DNA of 64,000 nt, taken from positions 49,693,562 to 49,757,561 of the forward strand of contig NC_134367.1 in the NCBI RefSeq assembly GCF_035582795.1. The letters are read 5' to 3'. Under the pieces are notes generated by a model. It saw only the letters and a program-made list of their open reading frames with translations, had not been told where the DNA came from and did no database searches. Each line of letters opens with the position of its first letter. Position 1 is the stretch's first letter. The position numbers and the translations under genes are program-made. The DNA comes from Mycteria americana (Eukaryota > Chordata > Aves > Ciconiiformes > Ciconiidae). This document shows, piece by piece, positions 26,651 to 40,720 of the stretch.

Positions 26651-26655
26651 GGCAT

Positions 26656-29600
26656 CTGAAGGCAGCTTACTTGTTCGAACTGCAAACTCTTGAGAAATGT
26701 GCAAAGAAATATAAAGGCATTACAAATGACAAAACTCAGAAAAGGCATAAAAATCACTCCTTGACAAGGTGCAACAGTTTACCGACCATTCAGCGATGGA
26801 CAGTAGTATGAATAGGAAGGTGCAGACCGTCTTCCACTGGTACAGAGGAGAGGGGGATGTTAGTCACTAGAGTCTTTTATAGTTTCCATCTATCATTTAT
26901 ACAACAAAATCCATCAACCTTCAAAGAAAAAAAAAACATATAGAAAAGTCCATTTTCAAAAGGCTTGTTGGACTGCCCGCCATAATGAATATTACTGCTT
27001 GGAAGTTGGCATTTTCTACAGCTTGCAGCAAGTGAGATCAGCAAAGTCAATCTGGGGAAAAAAAAAAAAAAAAACTTTCATCTCCTGTTTGTCAGGAAAC
27101 TGGCTGTGTCTCAGGTACATTTAATCCATATTTTATAGACTGCGTAATATTCTGCAAACATTCCACTAAATGTTAGTTGTTGTGCTGTAGCATCATGCAT
27201 TTAAACAACCTGATGACTTCATTGATTTAAATGGTCTTTGGAAAAGACCCAGGCTTGCATCCTTGCCTAGTCTCATATTTGCCAAAACCCAATTTAAAAA
27301 CCATTAAGTCCTGTGAGGAGGGGATTATCATTAAGAGATTATTTTAATTCAATACCATTTAAGCTTAAATTAATAGCTAATAACAGCAGTCAATGCTTAA
27401 AAGAATGTCTATAGTGCTTTGCAGATAGAAAGTGTTCTTTAGTATTTATACTGAAAAAGAGAGCTGATTTTGAGTAAACAGCATCTCTTTTCAAGGGAGG
27501 GAGACGGAATAAAGCAAGCTACTATGTGTCAGTCTGTAAATAAATAGCTTTTGTGCTACTTGAAAAGGCTCAGACAGCTAGTAAGATTGACGTCTGAACC
27601 AGAAGATTTCAAGTGTTTTGGTGCTATTAAGTACTAATCTATTTCTTTGAACGCTTTCATAAAAATGGCCATCTTCATCAGACAAGTAAAGTGGTAAAAA
27701 TCAGGTCTCAGCAAGACAGCTTTTCAAGAGCTTGCCAAATTACAAAAAAGGACACACAATCAATTATGGCTTTGATTTAATTAACTTGGGTAAGCTACAG
27801 GCTAGCTGTTCTAGTTTTATTTTTTCCTCATAATTATACTCAGAGTTACTGTGCTTCAGTGATCAGAGGCAGATGAATCTCACGGGTGAACAGTTCTCCC
27901 ATGCAACAGTTAAAGTCATAAATGTGTTGATTCATTTCCACCCTAGAGACTGGAGGTTGCTGGGAGCTCAGAAGGGTAGAGGCAAAGCAGCCTGAGTTAT
28001 GTCACCAGTGTGAAGCTGCAGCACCTAAAACAAATGTTATTCCAGCACATGTTAACAAGGGTTTAATTTCTAAGATAGCAAATGGGTTTTTCAAGAAAGC
28101 CTGAGACTGCTACCTTAATGAAGCAAATGTCCAGGACCCTTGCTTCAGTGCTCTGCCTTCAACACGGAGAGCAAGATTGAGCAGCAAGCAGTTGTACTGT
28201 AAACCCCTTACCTTGGTGTGGTCTCTAAATGAGTGTCAAATCTGTGATCAGCCCCAGTTTGACTTACTGTCATCAACCGTCATTGTAAAGTCGTCTTCTC
28301 TGAGGACCTTCTTTTGGCTTTATTATGTGGCAAGGACACAAAATGCAGAGCTGCCTCCCTGTCCTGGTCAGGGCTGGGTGGGTATGAGGCTGAGATGGGG
28401 CAACGATGATGCGTGGCTCAGTGTGTGAAATGCTCCACTGCTGCCCATGCCCTGAGTTGTTCTCTAGCAGCACTACTATGTTAAAAAACACAGACTGAAG
28501 TTAATTCTGGTTAGCCTCAAATAGTTATCTTCCAGACTCAGCTATGCCAGAAAAAAGGGCAACCATCATAGCTGCCGATCACTCTTCTCCCTTGTTGGAG
28601 GCTACTGTCCCCGGCAGTCTGTAAGTGGAGAAATCTGTCCAAGCGCTCTCATCTTGTTTCAAGCCAAGCCATGTGAATTAGCTCACATAACACCACAGGT
28701 GGTTTTTTCCTGAAGCGAATAAGAGCGAAAGCTTGCACAAAAGTCCCCATAGTCTGACCAACACGGGAAGTAACCTCTTCCACCAGCTCAGCCAAGAGGT
28801 ATCTATACACAGCCTACACTGCCGGTTTCTTACATTACCAACTTTTTGTTTCAATGGAGAGATCCTCCAGGTCTCAACCACAGGATGCCACAAGACAGCT
28901 TGTACAAATAGGTTACCTGTCTCCAGATAATCTGGCCAGTTCTCCTCAAGTTTCACTGTGTTTCAGAAGTGCAGTAGAAAGGGTCAGCTAAAGAAGAAGA
29001 GTAGCATCAACAAGATGACGCCTCTCTGTCAGAGTTTTCCTGAAGCCAGCATGACTAGGCCAAGACAGAGGGACCTCAGGACATCAACAAACAGCCTCAG
29101 AAGTCAGATGCTGTTACAAAGCTCTCGGTTCTGCTGAGAAGTGTCTCTTGGGAGAAGTGTTTGCTTCTTGGGAAGCAAAGAAAGGAAGGAGATCCCCTTC
29201 GGGAACTGGGAAGGAAGGAGATACCCTGTTCTCTGCACTATCATGAATCGCATGAATCTACTACAGATTCTGCTCTTCACTCCATGGGTACCTGGCTGCC
29301 TATGCTAAATGCTGTCTGAAGGCACGTTTGCTTTCAGGTGTGTGTTTGCTCAGGGTGACTTTCAGCAGATAAGTGCTATGAAAAATCCTCTTACCTGTGC
29401 TAATAGCAAATGCCTTTCTGGATCATGAAATGAAATCAGGACGAGTAAAATGACATTGAAATTGCGCAGAAAATGATAGTAATGAATCAGCAGGAAGACA
29501 AACAGTACTTCTGCAATTACATGTGCTACACAGAAAGCTCTCTGTCAACAACTGACCTCTTCAAGTTGTCATGCATAATATCTGATTGTACGATTCACCA

Positions 29601-32600
29601 TCTATAGCACTGAAAGGAGAGAGTTGTCAAGCACCATTTCTTTATTATTATCATTTTCCATAGATTCAAATGCTCTTTGAAGTGATCAGAGATTAATAAA
29701 TAGAAGCAATTGGTCTGTTCCATCACTCTGCAAAGATTAACACAATTTTGTCCTTGGCAAAACCTTGCCATGCAAAGCTAACATGAATGCGGCAGTAAGG
29801 AAGATGTTCAAAGGACTCTTCCAGACCTAGGAGCAATCTACAGCTGCTTTCTCTGGGTGTCAAAACAGGAGTATAAGATGAGGCCTTGTCCCATAGAACT
29901 TGAGTCTGGTTTAATATATCTCAGGAAAGGATACGAAATCAACTGAAATTGGCAGTGTATTTAACAAAAATTAGAAGAAAAAAACCCCAGTAGAACAGGC
30001 TCCATTTTTTCTTTTGATACCTTCCTGCTGTTATCACTAATCACCTCATAGGCCATACGCACAACACTTCCATGAGCTGGAAAGTAAGGCTAAATAACAT
30101 GCCCAAGCTTCTTTAGGAAGTCTGTTGAAGAGAAAAAAAAAACCTAAAAAAAAGTCAACTTGATCATCCAAATCCCAGGCTAGCCTCCCAAGCACCAGAG
30201 CATCTTTCCTCTGCCAAGTATTTATCAGACCACTTCACGATTCATTGCCTTTCCAAATAGCTTTTCACTGAGGAACAGTGAGTTGCAAAAGGCTTTGTAG
30301 ATTGAGCTAGAAAGGTCTTCAGAAGGTGAGCCAGGAATGATTTCAGATACAGAAAGCAAAATGCTGTCTTAAAAGAGGTCAGAGAAACAGGTCCACATCA
30401 CTTCAGTGATGCTGCAAAACTGATATGCTGAACATTTAGCCTCAAACATGAACTGAGGAGCCTCCATCCCCCCTCCTCCCTGCCCCTGCAGCCTATTCCT
30501 TAGCTACCATTCGAGGATTTTTCAGCTCTTTCATCTCTTACAACAGCTCCTCAGAGCTCTTCTACAATCCCAGGGCAGATTGTTATAAAAATAGAATTAT
30601 GCCTGTTACAGATGTGACTTTTGAAATATTATCAGCATAACCCTTTATGTAGACACTAACTGCATCATGATAGTATCATCTATGAACATTATTTCTTTTC
30701 CTCCCTATCCAATTAGACAACCAGCCTTACTGACCCTGTGAGCAACGTACAAAACTCCTATGACCAAGAGCCATAAAAACAGGTATGTCAGAAAGCCAAG
30801 GGGAAAGGAGGGGGCAGGTGATAAGAAAGCCTAGGGCATAACAGCTGCTCAGACCCTAGGGCTCTATTGCAGGATGGGACCCAGCAAAGTATCTGGCTGG
30901 ATCCAAGGGTGCCCCAGCAACGTTCAGCCAAACATCATCTACTGACGGGATCCTGTAGTGACATGCTGCACGTGGCTCAGGGGTCACAGGCTGGCCACGT
31001 GGGAGTCATCGGTACCACTATCAGACACCTTCATACTGGTATTCATGGGTCCGTCCTGGGTGAGAGGAGGGAAGTTTGTGCCCCTACCATTATCCTGACA
31101 CAGTTAGAGCAGAACTTTCACACTCAGGCAAGATTTCATTTCACTTATCTGACAAAAAAAACTCCAGAGCAAAACCTTAAGTGGATTTTGACCAAAAAAC
31201 TACTTGCAGCTCAGCCACTAAGGACAATCATGCTCTTTCTGTCTGAAACTGTCAGAGGTCCCCTTGGCAAAACATCGACTCCAGTGCCACGGGGTTTGGG
31301 GGCTGCAGGGAGGAAGAAGGTAGATTTTAAACAAGTCCCATCAATAATGTCTTACTGGGTAAAGTGCAAGAGGTTATTAGACCCAGGACCTTTCAACAAG
31401 AATTTCAGTTTTCTTCTTCTGAAATCCTGCAAACTGAGTTTTCAGGTTCACTGAATATTTTCCCCAGTCTGATCATATAAAATAAGACTGAGGGATAAAC
31501 AGAGACCTGGACACTTCACCTGAATACCCGTTTTCAAACAGCATATCCAGTGGTGTTCAGAAGGCAATGCCACATGAAGCGCTCCTCCACATTTTGCTTC
31601 AAGCTCTCTATAGCCTACCAGAATTTTTCAAAAACAAGACAGTGCGTCTGTAAAAAAAACAGAAACTAAAAAAAGCTGCCAGTTTAGAGTCTTGAGGTCT
31701 ACTTACTGCTGTGCTAGAGGGAGAAGACCACAAGCAAGGGGTCTAGTACCAGCAGAAGAATAAGGAGGAATAACTACACAGGTGCTTTTTTTCATCCAGT
31801 GTGCTCACCTCAACTTGCCTTGGGGAGGGAGGGAAGGTGCCTGGCACAGGGGATGAACAATTGTTCAGTTGTTCTGAAAAGAGACTGCGCAGAAATAAAG
31901 TTTAAAGTTCTCCTAGTTTTGGGGAACTGTTACTGACCTCTTTCACTGAGTTGATAAGGGTTTGGGGTGTGTTTTATTTTTTTCTTTTAAATTCTGAGAT
32001 GTCACTTCCCAGACTAAACTCAAGTCTCTGCCAGAAATCAGCTGCTACTTCTTCCTTGACTCACTGTCATCATTAGAAGCAGTTTTATTTAAAAAAAAAT
32101 TGAGAGAAAAGTACTTTTATTTACAATTCCAAAATATTTTAATCTAGGTATTTCTTTAATGTGATCAGTTTTGAGTTCTTAAAAACAAGAGAATGAAACT
32201 TAACATAATGGTCGCTAAGTACCATCAGCACAGCACTTACCTGGGTTGTGGTTTGGCTTTTTGAGATCGCTTAACTGTCTTTAAAGCACACCAGGGTGAG
32301 AGAGGCATCAGACATACCCTGTGACTGTGTGGAATTGGCTGAGAGGTGAAACCAGTAGAAACTGGGCTGCCAGCAAATTGGGGGGTATCACTGTCACCCC
32401 CCGAGACAGGTCCTCTGCCATGGCGTGTCTCCCCCAGCAAACACATGTTGAGAGCAGATCTTCAGCTTTCTCCCAAGGGCATGGATTGATTTTACACAAC
32501 TGACAGAAAAACATATAAGCATCTGTGAAAATAGCAAGTGTAGAGATGTTTACTGTGAGTATGCCTGGATATCAAATACTGAAATGTTATATGCTGTTAT

Positions 32601-35600
32601 AAAATATTTACAAAAAAAAACAGAGAGAGAAAAGACATCAACTTCTAAGTAGAACACCTCTTAAAATGATCTATTAGCAGCTGGGGAAGTATTCATAGTT
32701 CATTTCTTGATAAGAATATCTATTTGGAAACTCTCAGCCACTATTAAGAGACGTCATAGTTTGATGCTGCTTTCTTCTAATCAGTATTTTTAGAGAAAGT
32801 TTTGGGGTTTGTGAATTTAGTTGCACTATAATGCAGAGATCTTCCTCATATTTCTTTGCTTCTCTATCTCATGACTGGTTTTAGCAATTTATTCTGACAA
32901 AAAACAAATACAGTCATGCTAAGAGGTTAAATACACACGCGCTCTCCCAAGGAATTTCAATCTTGTTTATCACAAATGCATCTTTCATTTCTGCTTTTTT
33001 CCATTCCACAGCAGTAACCAGATGAGCTTTTGCATGTTCATTTGCATCCAATCTCATCTCCTTTCAAAAAGCTCAAAAATATACTGCCAGCTAGGTGCAC
33101 TGTATTTAATTATTACCTGACAGTTCATACAGGTCCCTTTCACATTTGGGGCTACATGGATAACACTTTCGCTTTACACCATTAGCAAGCAGCAAGGTTG
33201 GGCAGCTCTTTCTTCTGATACCCGCCCACCTATTCCATCTGGAACTCTAAGCACTTCTGCAGCACAAGGTATCATTATTTGCAATAATTATCTGCACCTT
33301 ATTTGCATAGACAGTACGTCTTGATGCACAGCATCAAAGCAGCGTTGCATTCTGTTGAGATCAGCAGTGCATTAAGTCCAGTATCAAAGGACAGTGGAAG
33401 ATTTCCCATATAAAGCATTAAGGTGGTGTATGTTAAACCAAAATGAAGAGCGAAAAAAAAGTCTACTGCAGTTTTTCCATTCAGTTGCATGGTCTGTTTC
33501 ATCATACATATGCCTTTCAGTTTGTCAAAACAATGTCAAATTTGGAGTTAAACTCTAGATACCGTAAAGAGGAGTCCCACATGATGCCAAGCAGGCATTT
33601 GTCTGTGCATTTGCCCTGCCTAAAACTAGGCTTTAGGAAAGAGCTCTGTGGAGAGGAAGGCATTTCGGTTAAAATACAAAAGCCAGGAGAGCTGCATTTC
33701 CAAATTAAACACTTTTGACTTTCTTCTGTTCAAAATGGGTATATCTCATGTCATTACCCTAACTTGTAAGAAAAGCAATTGCTGAAACAATCATTCCAAG
33801 CTCCTCCTCATGGGACAGAAGGGTTAGACTTCTCCTAGAGCACTTCCATACACTTTAAGACATTGCTGGGGGTGTTACTAAACCCTCCATATGTTAGAAC
33901 TACATAAGGAATTTATCAGCTTCTGCATGCCCATTCTATAATGGCATGGTCTGCTGGCCTATTGACAGCAACCTTCCAATAAGGTCTTGCCATGGCAGAG
34001 CTGACAGCTAGGGTTGGCTTGTTTAACAGCATCTTAACATTAAAAAATGTTTCTTTGAATCTTACAGAAACACTACAACATCCTGCCACAAGCTCAGTGA
34101 ACTGTGACACTGAGTTTCCTTGAATTGCTCCGAGAAAAAATAATCTTTATTAAATATGAATTCAGAACAGAATTAAAAAACAAAATTAAGTCACTTTTGG
34201 CAGGAAGCTGCTGTATGTTCTTTATCAGAAACCACCCGTGATTAGCAGTCCACTGGGCAAATGTTAAAATCAGGGTGCCCAGCAAGACCTGAAAGTGCAT
34301 CATCTTCATTTCTAGTCCCTGAACTATATTTTAACCTGTATTTTTCCCTTTATTCTAAAATTTGTTTAATCACTTGCTACAGAGCATCATTTAAAACATG
34401 CTTTCTAACTCGCTGAGTTGTAGGGGATCATTCCTACGGGTCTGGTTTTGCATCCACAGTGCCACAAATAATGGCCTTCATTTACGTCCTTATTATCTTT
34501 CCCATTTTAGTATCTCTCAAAGTGACATTTTGGTGGGTGCTGCTGTGTCTGAGATGGAGTTACAATATTCACAGGTACTGAACCACATTTATTAGAGAAA
34601 CATTCCCTGGGTTATTGACTTATACCCTAACATGGTTCTCCTGTACATTTTCCTTGCAAATTTTAGAACTAATCATTTTACAGGTGGTTTTAAAGCAGAG
34701 CACTATAGCTTCTCACATACTTTTCCTTCCTCTTGGAAGCATGCACTTGCATTAGCAAGTTACACTCATGTTTTACTGCTCATAGATTGAATTACATTTA
34801 TCACTCTGCAAGCAGAAACAGCATGACTGCCCTTCTACATGTGAAACATGTAATTCATCGATTTCTGGAGCTGTAACCACAGCTTTGCATTTATCATATG
34901 TCAGTTCTCGTTTACCGCAGTCCCCTGTGCGGGACAATATAGTTTAAAACATTGCTATTAAAAGGAAAGAAAAAGAAACATTTCACATACAATGGTAACA
35001 TTCATCAACTGTTCTTTGCAGAGCAATGTAGCACTATTTATCAGCTACCAGTTTCCAATCTCTCTAGCAATAACTTTCTTACTCTTACAGACAGCTCAGA
35101 GATATAAGTACAAAATGACAAAAAGAGTAGTTCAAACACGACCCGTATAAAACTGCTACTTGTGCCCCTTTTTTACAATGGGAAGAAAACAATTTTTGAT
35201 CCCTGAACTTTTTGTCTGAAGGTTCAGATCAGCTTCATGACCCTTAAGAAAATTGCTTTGCCCCCAAAATTAAGAGCTTCACTCCCAACTTTGAATACCC
35301 CCATTTGAGTGAACAAGTCCCTATCGAGGCATCCTATTTCAGAAGCCTCTGAACCCTTCAAGCACTCAGCTTTGTGTAGGCAGCCCCTGTTCGAGGGGAC
35401 TGTCTGCTGACCTCGTGGGTGTATTACAAACCCAAACAAACCCTGGCACCTGCCATTGGGTTTTCAGATTAAATAAAAGTGAGGGTAAGTGACAAAAACC
35501 TCATGCCTATCTCAACGATTTAAGTTAAAATCTGCAAATATGTAATACCTTTACCTAGTTCTGAAGCTCTTTCACCCACTTGCCCCTTTTTTTAATCTGT

Positions 35601-35617
35601 GGCAGTGATCATCACGA
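26656..35617. other. Intergenic, 9 kb with nothing firmly recognised
   Basis: Contains the 17-A run at 27058 and a motif-free 195-codon open frame at 30867-31454 (plus strand). An AT-rich block near 27,740-27,870 looks single-copy. Confidence 0.5.
27058..27074 (+). repeat. Poly(A) run of 17
   Basis: GGGG is followed by 17 A and then CTTTCATC. No retrotransposon body could be recognised next to it. Confidence 0.85.
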
Positions 35618-36150
35618 AGGCTCTGATGCACCTCGAATCCTGTGTTCAGTTTTGGGCCCCCCACTACGAGAGGGACATTGAGGTGCTGGAGCGTGTCCAG
35701 AGAAGGGCAACGAAGCTGGTGAAGGGTCTGGAGCAGAAGTCTTATGAGGAGCGGCTGAGGGAACTGGGGTTGTTTAGCCTGGAGAAAAGGAGGCTGAGGG
35801 GAGACCTTATTGCTCTCTACAACTGCCTGAAAGGAGGTTGTAGAGAGGTGGGGGTCGGTCTCTGCTGCCAAGTAACACGCAATAGGACAAGAGGAAATGG
35901 CCTCAAGTTGAGCCAGGGGAGGTTCAGACTGGATATTAGGAAATTTTTCTTCACGGAAAGGGTTATCAAGCATTGGAACAGGCTGCCCAGGGAAGTGGTT
36001 GAGTCGCCATCCCTGGAGGTATTTAAAGGACGTTTGGATGAGGTGCTTAGGGACATGGTGTAGTGGTGGTCTTGGTAGTGTTAGGTTTACGGTTGGACTT
36101 GATGATCTTAAAGGTCTTTTCCAACCTACACAATTCTGTGATTCTGTGAC
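35618..36150 (+). mobile_element. CR1 LINE, 5'-truncated copy with longer ORF2 end
   Basis: Same subfamily and orientation as the copy at 3148, extending about 165 bp further 5'. The open frame reads [20 protein letters not shown], then [20 protein letters not shown], then on through [12 protein letters not shown] text ([19 protein letters not shown]) to EVLRDMV and a TAG at about 36061. This is the C-terminal end of the CR1 ORF2 protein (reverse transcriptase side). The tail has about two GATTCTGT units (36132-36148). A small deletion in the CTCTGATG-CACCTCGAATCC region relative to the usual CR1 wording is visible at the 5' end. Confidence 0.94.
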
Positions 36151-37334
36151 TGGTTGGGTGTGCAAGGCCAGTGTCTCTGGTTCCTGGTCAAGCAAGCCTA
36201 TTCTGTTGTCCAGGAAGTCAGGAGAAGGTTTTCTTCCCTTCTCTTCCCGAGGTGTTGCACGTCCCTTCCAAATCCCAGATGGACAGTGGGAGAGAGGCTG
36301 CGGAAACACACCTAGGATCGTCTGCAAAATATTCGGCAAGCAAAATTTCAACAACCTGGACCTTGCCACATCTCTCTAGATTTTAAGGAACAAAGTGTAT
36401 TTCAGCAGAAGGAGCAATGAAGTGATGGTTTTGCCTGCTGCCAGACCTGGGGGCAGAGCAGCTGCCTGCCTGACACCATGACAGACACAGCAATGCAGTC
36501 ACCCACTCGCTCCTGCTCAAGGATCTTCTCTTAGTCCTTTGCACCAGAAAAGACAGCTCTTGCCAGAAGAAGAGCTTGTCTTGGGGTAGGAGGAACATGG
36601 GGGGAAGAGGGTGGCAACTGTTACTGCACCTTGTTCCTCCAACTGAAATACATTTTCAGCTGGCTGAGGGGAAAAGCAGAATTTGTTCTGTCAGATGACC
36701 ACAGGGACACGTCAGCACGACTGCAGGAGCCAGCAGACTTAGACCTCCTGTTGAAAATATATTCTCCGAAGCAAATGAAAGCAGAATGCTTTAAACAAAA
36801 CGATGTCTTCTTATGACACTTAACCTTGAAGATTTTTTCATTTCTATCAGAGCTACTTTCATGCAGTTTACAACACGAATAGCAAAATCACAGACTCCTT
36901 AATCACAAAGCAGGTCCTATTTGTTTGTTGTTCTCTGTGTGTGAAAATTGCTTTTCTGGTTAGCATCAAAGATGTCTGAAATGAAAGGCTGTAAAAGAAA
37001 ATCTCCCAAAAAAGCATTGGCTTCCACTATTGTGCAAAAATATGTTAGCAAAGAATAAATTATGTAATTATTTTATCTGGTTTTATCTGTTTTATCTGTT
37101 CAGGAGTAAATTATTTTTAGATGAAACAGGGCATAGGAAAAGATAACCCCCAAGAACTCAATTCCCATCTCCTGCAAAACTTGCTAGTATGAAAACAAAG
37201 CAAGGTCTTTGCAATGTTTCTTATTAAGAAAATGTCACTATTTCAATTAGGATAGTCACTTGAAAAGTGGAAGATCCACATTTGAGATCTTACTGACAGT
37301 TAGGCAAAGCAGAGACTTCAGTTTGTCTTCCTCA
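36151..37334. other. Intergenic between two CR1 copies
   Basis: No repeat or exon recognised. Confidence 0.55.
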
Positions 37335-38245
37335 AATCCCAGGTCCAGAAAGGACCTCAAAAGGTCAAGTGATCTGACCTTTTCAAAGCAGATCTGCTAG
37401 ATCAGGTTGCTCATGGCCATGTCCAGTCTAGTTCTGAACATCTCCAAGCATGGAGACACCACAACCTCTCTGGGTAGCCTGTTACAGTGGTGGAAAAAAA
37501 TTTCTAATATCTGCTTGGAATTTCCCTTGTTGCAGCTAGTCTCTGTTGCCTCTCATTCTTTCCCTGTGCACCTCAGAAAAGGTCATTAAAGTGTAAACAT
37601 CACCCACTGACTCCCTTCATCTGCTCTCCACAGAAGGCGGTCAGGCTGGTCAGGCACAATCTGCCCATGGTACATCCATGCTGGCTGTTCCCAGTCGCCT
37701 TCCTGTCCTTCATGTGCTTGGACATGGCTACCAGGAAGACAGGCTCCATAATCTTCTCGGATTCAGAGGTTAGGCCAATAGGTCACTGGATCCTCCTCCT
37801 TGCCCTTCATTAGAATGGCCAAGACATTTGCCTTTTTTCTCTCCTCGGACTGCCATGACCTTTCCAAGATGATAGAGAGGGCTCTTGCAGTTGCATCAGC
37901 CAACCCTCGGCACCCTTGGATGCAGCCCATGTGATTCCACAGTCCTGTGTTTGCTCTGTTGACTTCAGTGCTCACTAACACAGTCTGCCTTTCCTCTAAG
38001 TCAAATATCACTCTTCCAGTCTCTACCACTAGACTCGGAGAACTGGGAGGCTCAGGACAAACTTTACCAGTAAAAACTGAAGCAAAAAGGTTATTGAGTA
38101 TCTATCTCAGCCTTTTCCATGACCTTTGTCCTTAGGTCCCATGCCCCGCTGAGCCATGGCCTCACAGTTTCCCTGGTCTTCCTTTTGTGGCCAGTGTATT
38201 TGTAGAAGCCCTTCTTGTTGCCCTTCGCTAGATCGAGGTCCACTC
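37335..38245 (-). mobile_element. CR1 LINE, minus strand, internally deleted and decayed
   Basis: Two CR1 parts lie in the same orientation. From 38245 to about 37615 the minus strand encodes ORF2 text from upstream of and into the reverse transcriptase domain: GNKKGFYKYTGHKRKTRE, VMEKAEI, ARALSIILERSWQS, then KGKEEDPVTYWPNL, the decayed form of the usual EDPGNYRPVSL. From about 37570 to 37335 it matches the CR1 3' end in reverse (GGAGACACCACAACCTCTCT wording). The RT core and most of the C-terminus are missing between them. Frameshifts and stops are frequent and the tail repeat is lost, so this copy is old. Two overlapping insertions are the alternative to one deleted copy. Confidence 0.85.
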
Positions 38246-40685
38246 CAATCACGCAAACTGCCCCAGCACATGATATCATAAGTCTGCAACTGCATGCAGA
38301 CTTCAAATTCCTTCTATTTGTTTCCCATGCTGCATATGTACCTGCACAAATGCTTGATTAATTGTCTGCCTTTACAGAAAATAAGCAAGCAAACTCTCCT
38401 CCTTTAATACTTCTCATAAGAAGTTCTGGTTATCTATATACATATCAATGCTATCACAGTTCTTGGATAGATAAAAACTGGAATAGTAAGTTAAAAGCTT
38501 TCTTTTTGCCTATATATGGGTTTCATAAGGTCAATAGTCAAACACTAGCTATAACTCCCATGTCCACAGTCTGAAAATAAAACACACCAAAAAGCAGATA
38601 AACTGGAGAGGGTGAAATGGGGTCTGAAGGGAGTGTAACAGGACAGACAGGAAGAGAGAAGGGATGTACAATTGGGTATTCCTGGGTATCGATACTCTTC
38701 CCCAGTAGTGACGAGTATTCCCCAATACTGAACACAGAGTTCAAATTATTTCAAAGTCTCAAGAATTAATTAGAGGCACAAAAGATTTTGGCTATGGAGT
38801 CAAAGTGCCATGGACATGGAAAGCACACCTTACAGAAGGAATATTTAATTTAATGGAATAGAAAAAGCCAAGCTCCAATGGAAGTTGAAGCCAAGTAAAT
38901 TGAAGTTATACATTAAGTTACAGGTTTTTAAAATAGTGTGGCAGTCGACTACTACAACACATTTGTAAAGAAATAGTTGGAGTCTCCAGCTCTTCAATTC
39001 TCTTTGCCGGCAGTCTTTCTGGAAAGTATATTTTAACAGAAAAGAAATAATTGGCTCCTGAAAAAACATATCTTGTGGCCTCTTATACGAAAGGTCAGAG
39101 GCAAACGTACCAATAGACCTGAATGTTCATAGACTGAAACCAGCATAAAGCATGTAGTTTCTTGGTTTTGCCTACACAGCAAACAAAATATTCAGCAAGC
39201 ACCATAGCAGGTCAGAGGTGTCCCCAACTGCACCACGTTCACTGTAGCTGCTAAGGCACTTTCTGCTGGAAAAGATTCATTTTCCTTTTACTTGCATTAA
39301 TAAGTTCAGACAAAGTTTTAGGCATACTGATGTGAATACACCAGTAATGCAGTAGGGCAACAGCCTATTTATATTTCTGTAGAATGACATTTATTGCAAC
39401 AGTGAACTTTACAAACACTTTGGACCAGATGGCGACTGGTCTCCTTGATGGCACACAGGGGAAGGAGAGCCCCTAAGAACCGAGCACAAAGGAAATCTCA
39501 GCAGTTCACAAGGTAACACCTCCACTGACAGCAGCTTTCCCAAAGCAACAGGGCTGCTTCTGTTTGCCCTATACATGGGGCTAAGCCTGGCTGGGTATGA
39601 GCTCATCAGGAGGAACAGATGTGGCAACCTTGTCAAGATGGACAGAGCTGTCATCTGCTCCTCACAGTCTTCAGAGACTGGAGCTGCCTTCCACTGAGCT
39701 TTTGAAGGTAGTTCAAGCCTATGTTGAAGTGTATCAGAATGTTTGGAGAAATCCTAAAGGGAGAACTAAAGGACAATGTTTTGCCAGGTAACTGTCCTTT
39801 TTTGTTCAGGTCTCTGATCATTTGCTCACATTCAGTGACCCTTTTTTAGCTTTCTTCTTTTGCTGCCTGTGTCAGCCCCTTTTAAACAGCTTTCTGTCCT
39901 GACCCCCCAAGCTGCGTATTTTGATATTGGTCCTGTACCCCACTGTGATGAGCAGAACTTCATGCCCACGCTGCAGGAATGGAGCAAAGCCCAGCCACTC
40001 CAGCCAAAGGGGCCTGGAAGCAGAGAGATCTTTCCTCTTCCCTAAGATGACTCCCAGGTCCTGGTCGACTCTCACAACTCTCACAAATAGGCTTTAAACT
40101 GTTTGCAGGTAAATGCTAATCTTCTGTCTGCAAACGTACACTTCGGTCTGCACACTGCAGATACACTCTTTGGGTTATATGAAATGCAACTATTCACATC
40201 AGCAAAATCTACATGCCTTGCCAGGCTCTTTGCAGTTAATTCTCATCTGTACCAAAGAAACAGGGTGCTCTTTGAGATACCTGATGAAGGTACTCTTTAA
40301 GCACTTATCATTGCATACATAGTGCATACAGAACACCACTGTTTGTGTGTATGTCTGCAGTGCAACATTTGCGAATGTACCTTTACCTATTACCATATTG
40401 CAGGCAACAAATACAAGCTTAATGTAACAACCTATCATTTTCACAGTCATTCAATGTATATGTTACGAGGTCAACTTTGCAGACTCATCTGCATAGACAA
40501 CATAGCAAAAATGTTTAAAAGAAAGAGATTTAGAAATAAAACTCTGGATGCTACAATTCTAGGAGAAGTAAAAACTAAAAGCTACAAAATCATGCAGACT
40601 TCATTTTGGACTTGTTGAACTTACAAGCACAGTTGCTTCAGACATTTTCCCAAGAGAATTGAAAGCTACTGGAGGAAAAAGCATT

Positions 40686-40720
40686 TGTGTGCGCGCATGC
40701 ATATCTTGCGCATACACACA
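40686..40720. repeat. Alternating purine-pyrimidine tract, possible Z-DNA
   Basis: Positions 40686-40704 alternate strictly (TGTGTGCGCGCATGCATAT). After CTT, positions 40708-40720 alternate again (GCGCATACACACA). The two halves are nearly inverted copies. Confidence 0.75.

Noticed and set aside
30867..31454. 195-codon plus-strand open frame
   Set aside because: No domain, motif or splice context; composition looks like translated non-coding DNA.
35572..36369. Longest open frame in the window (265 codons, minus strand)
   Set aside because: It is the antisense of the CR1 ORF2 end at 35618-36150 plus flank. The plus-strand frame is the one with recognisable CR1 protein sequence.
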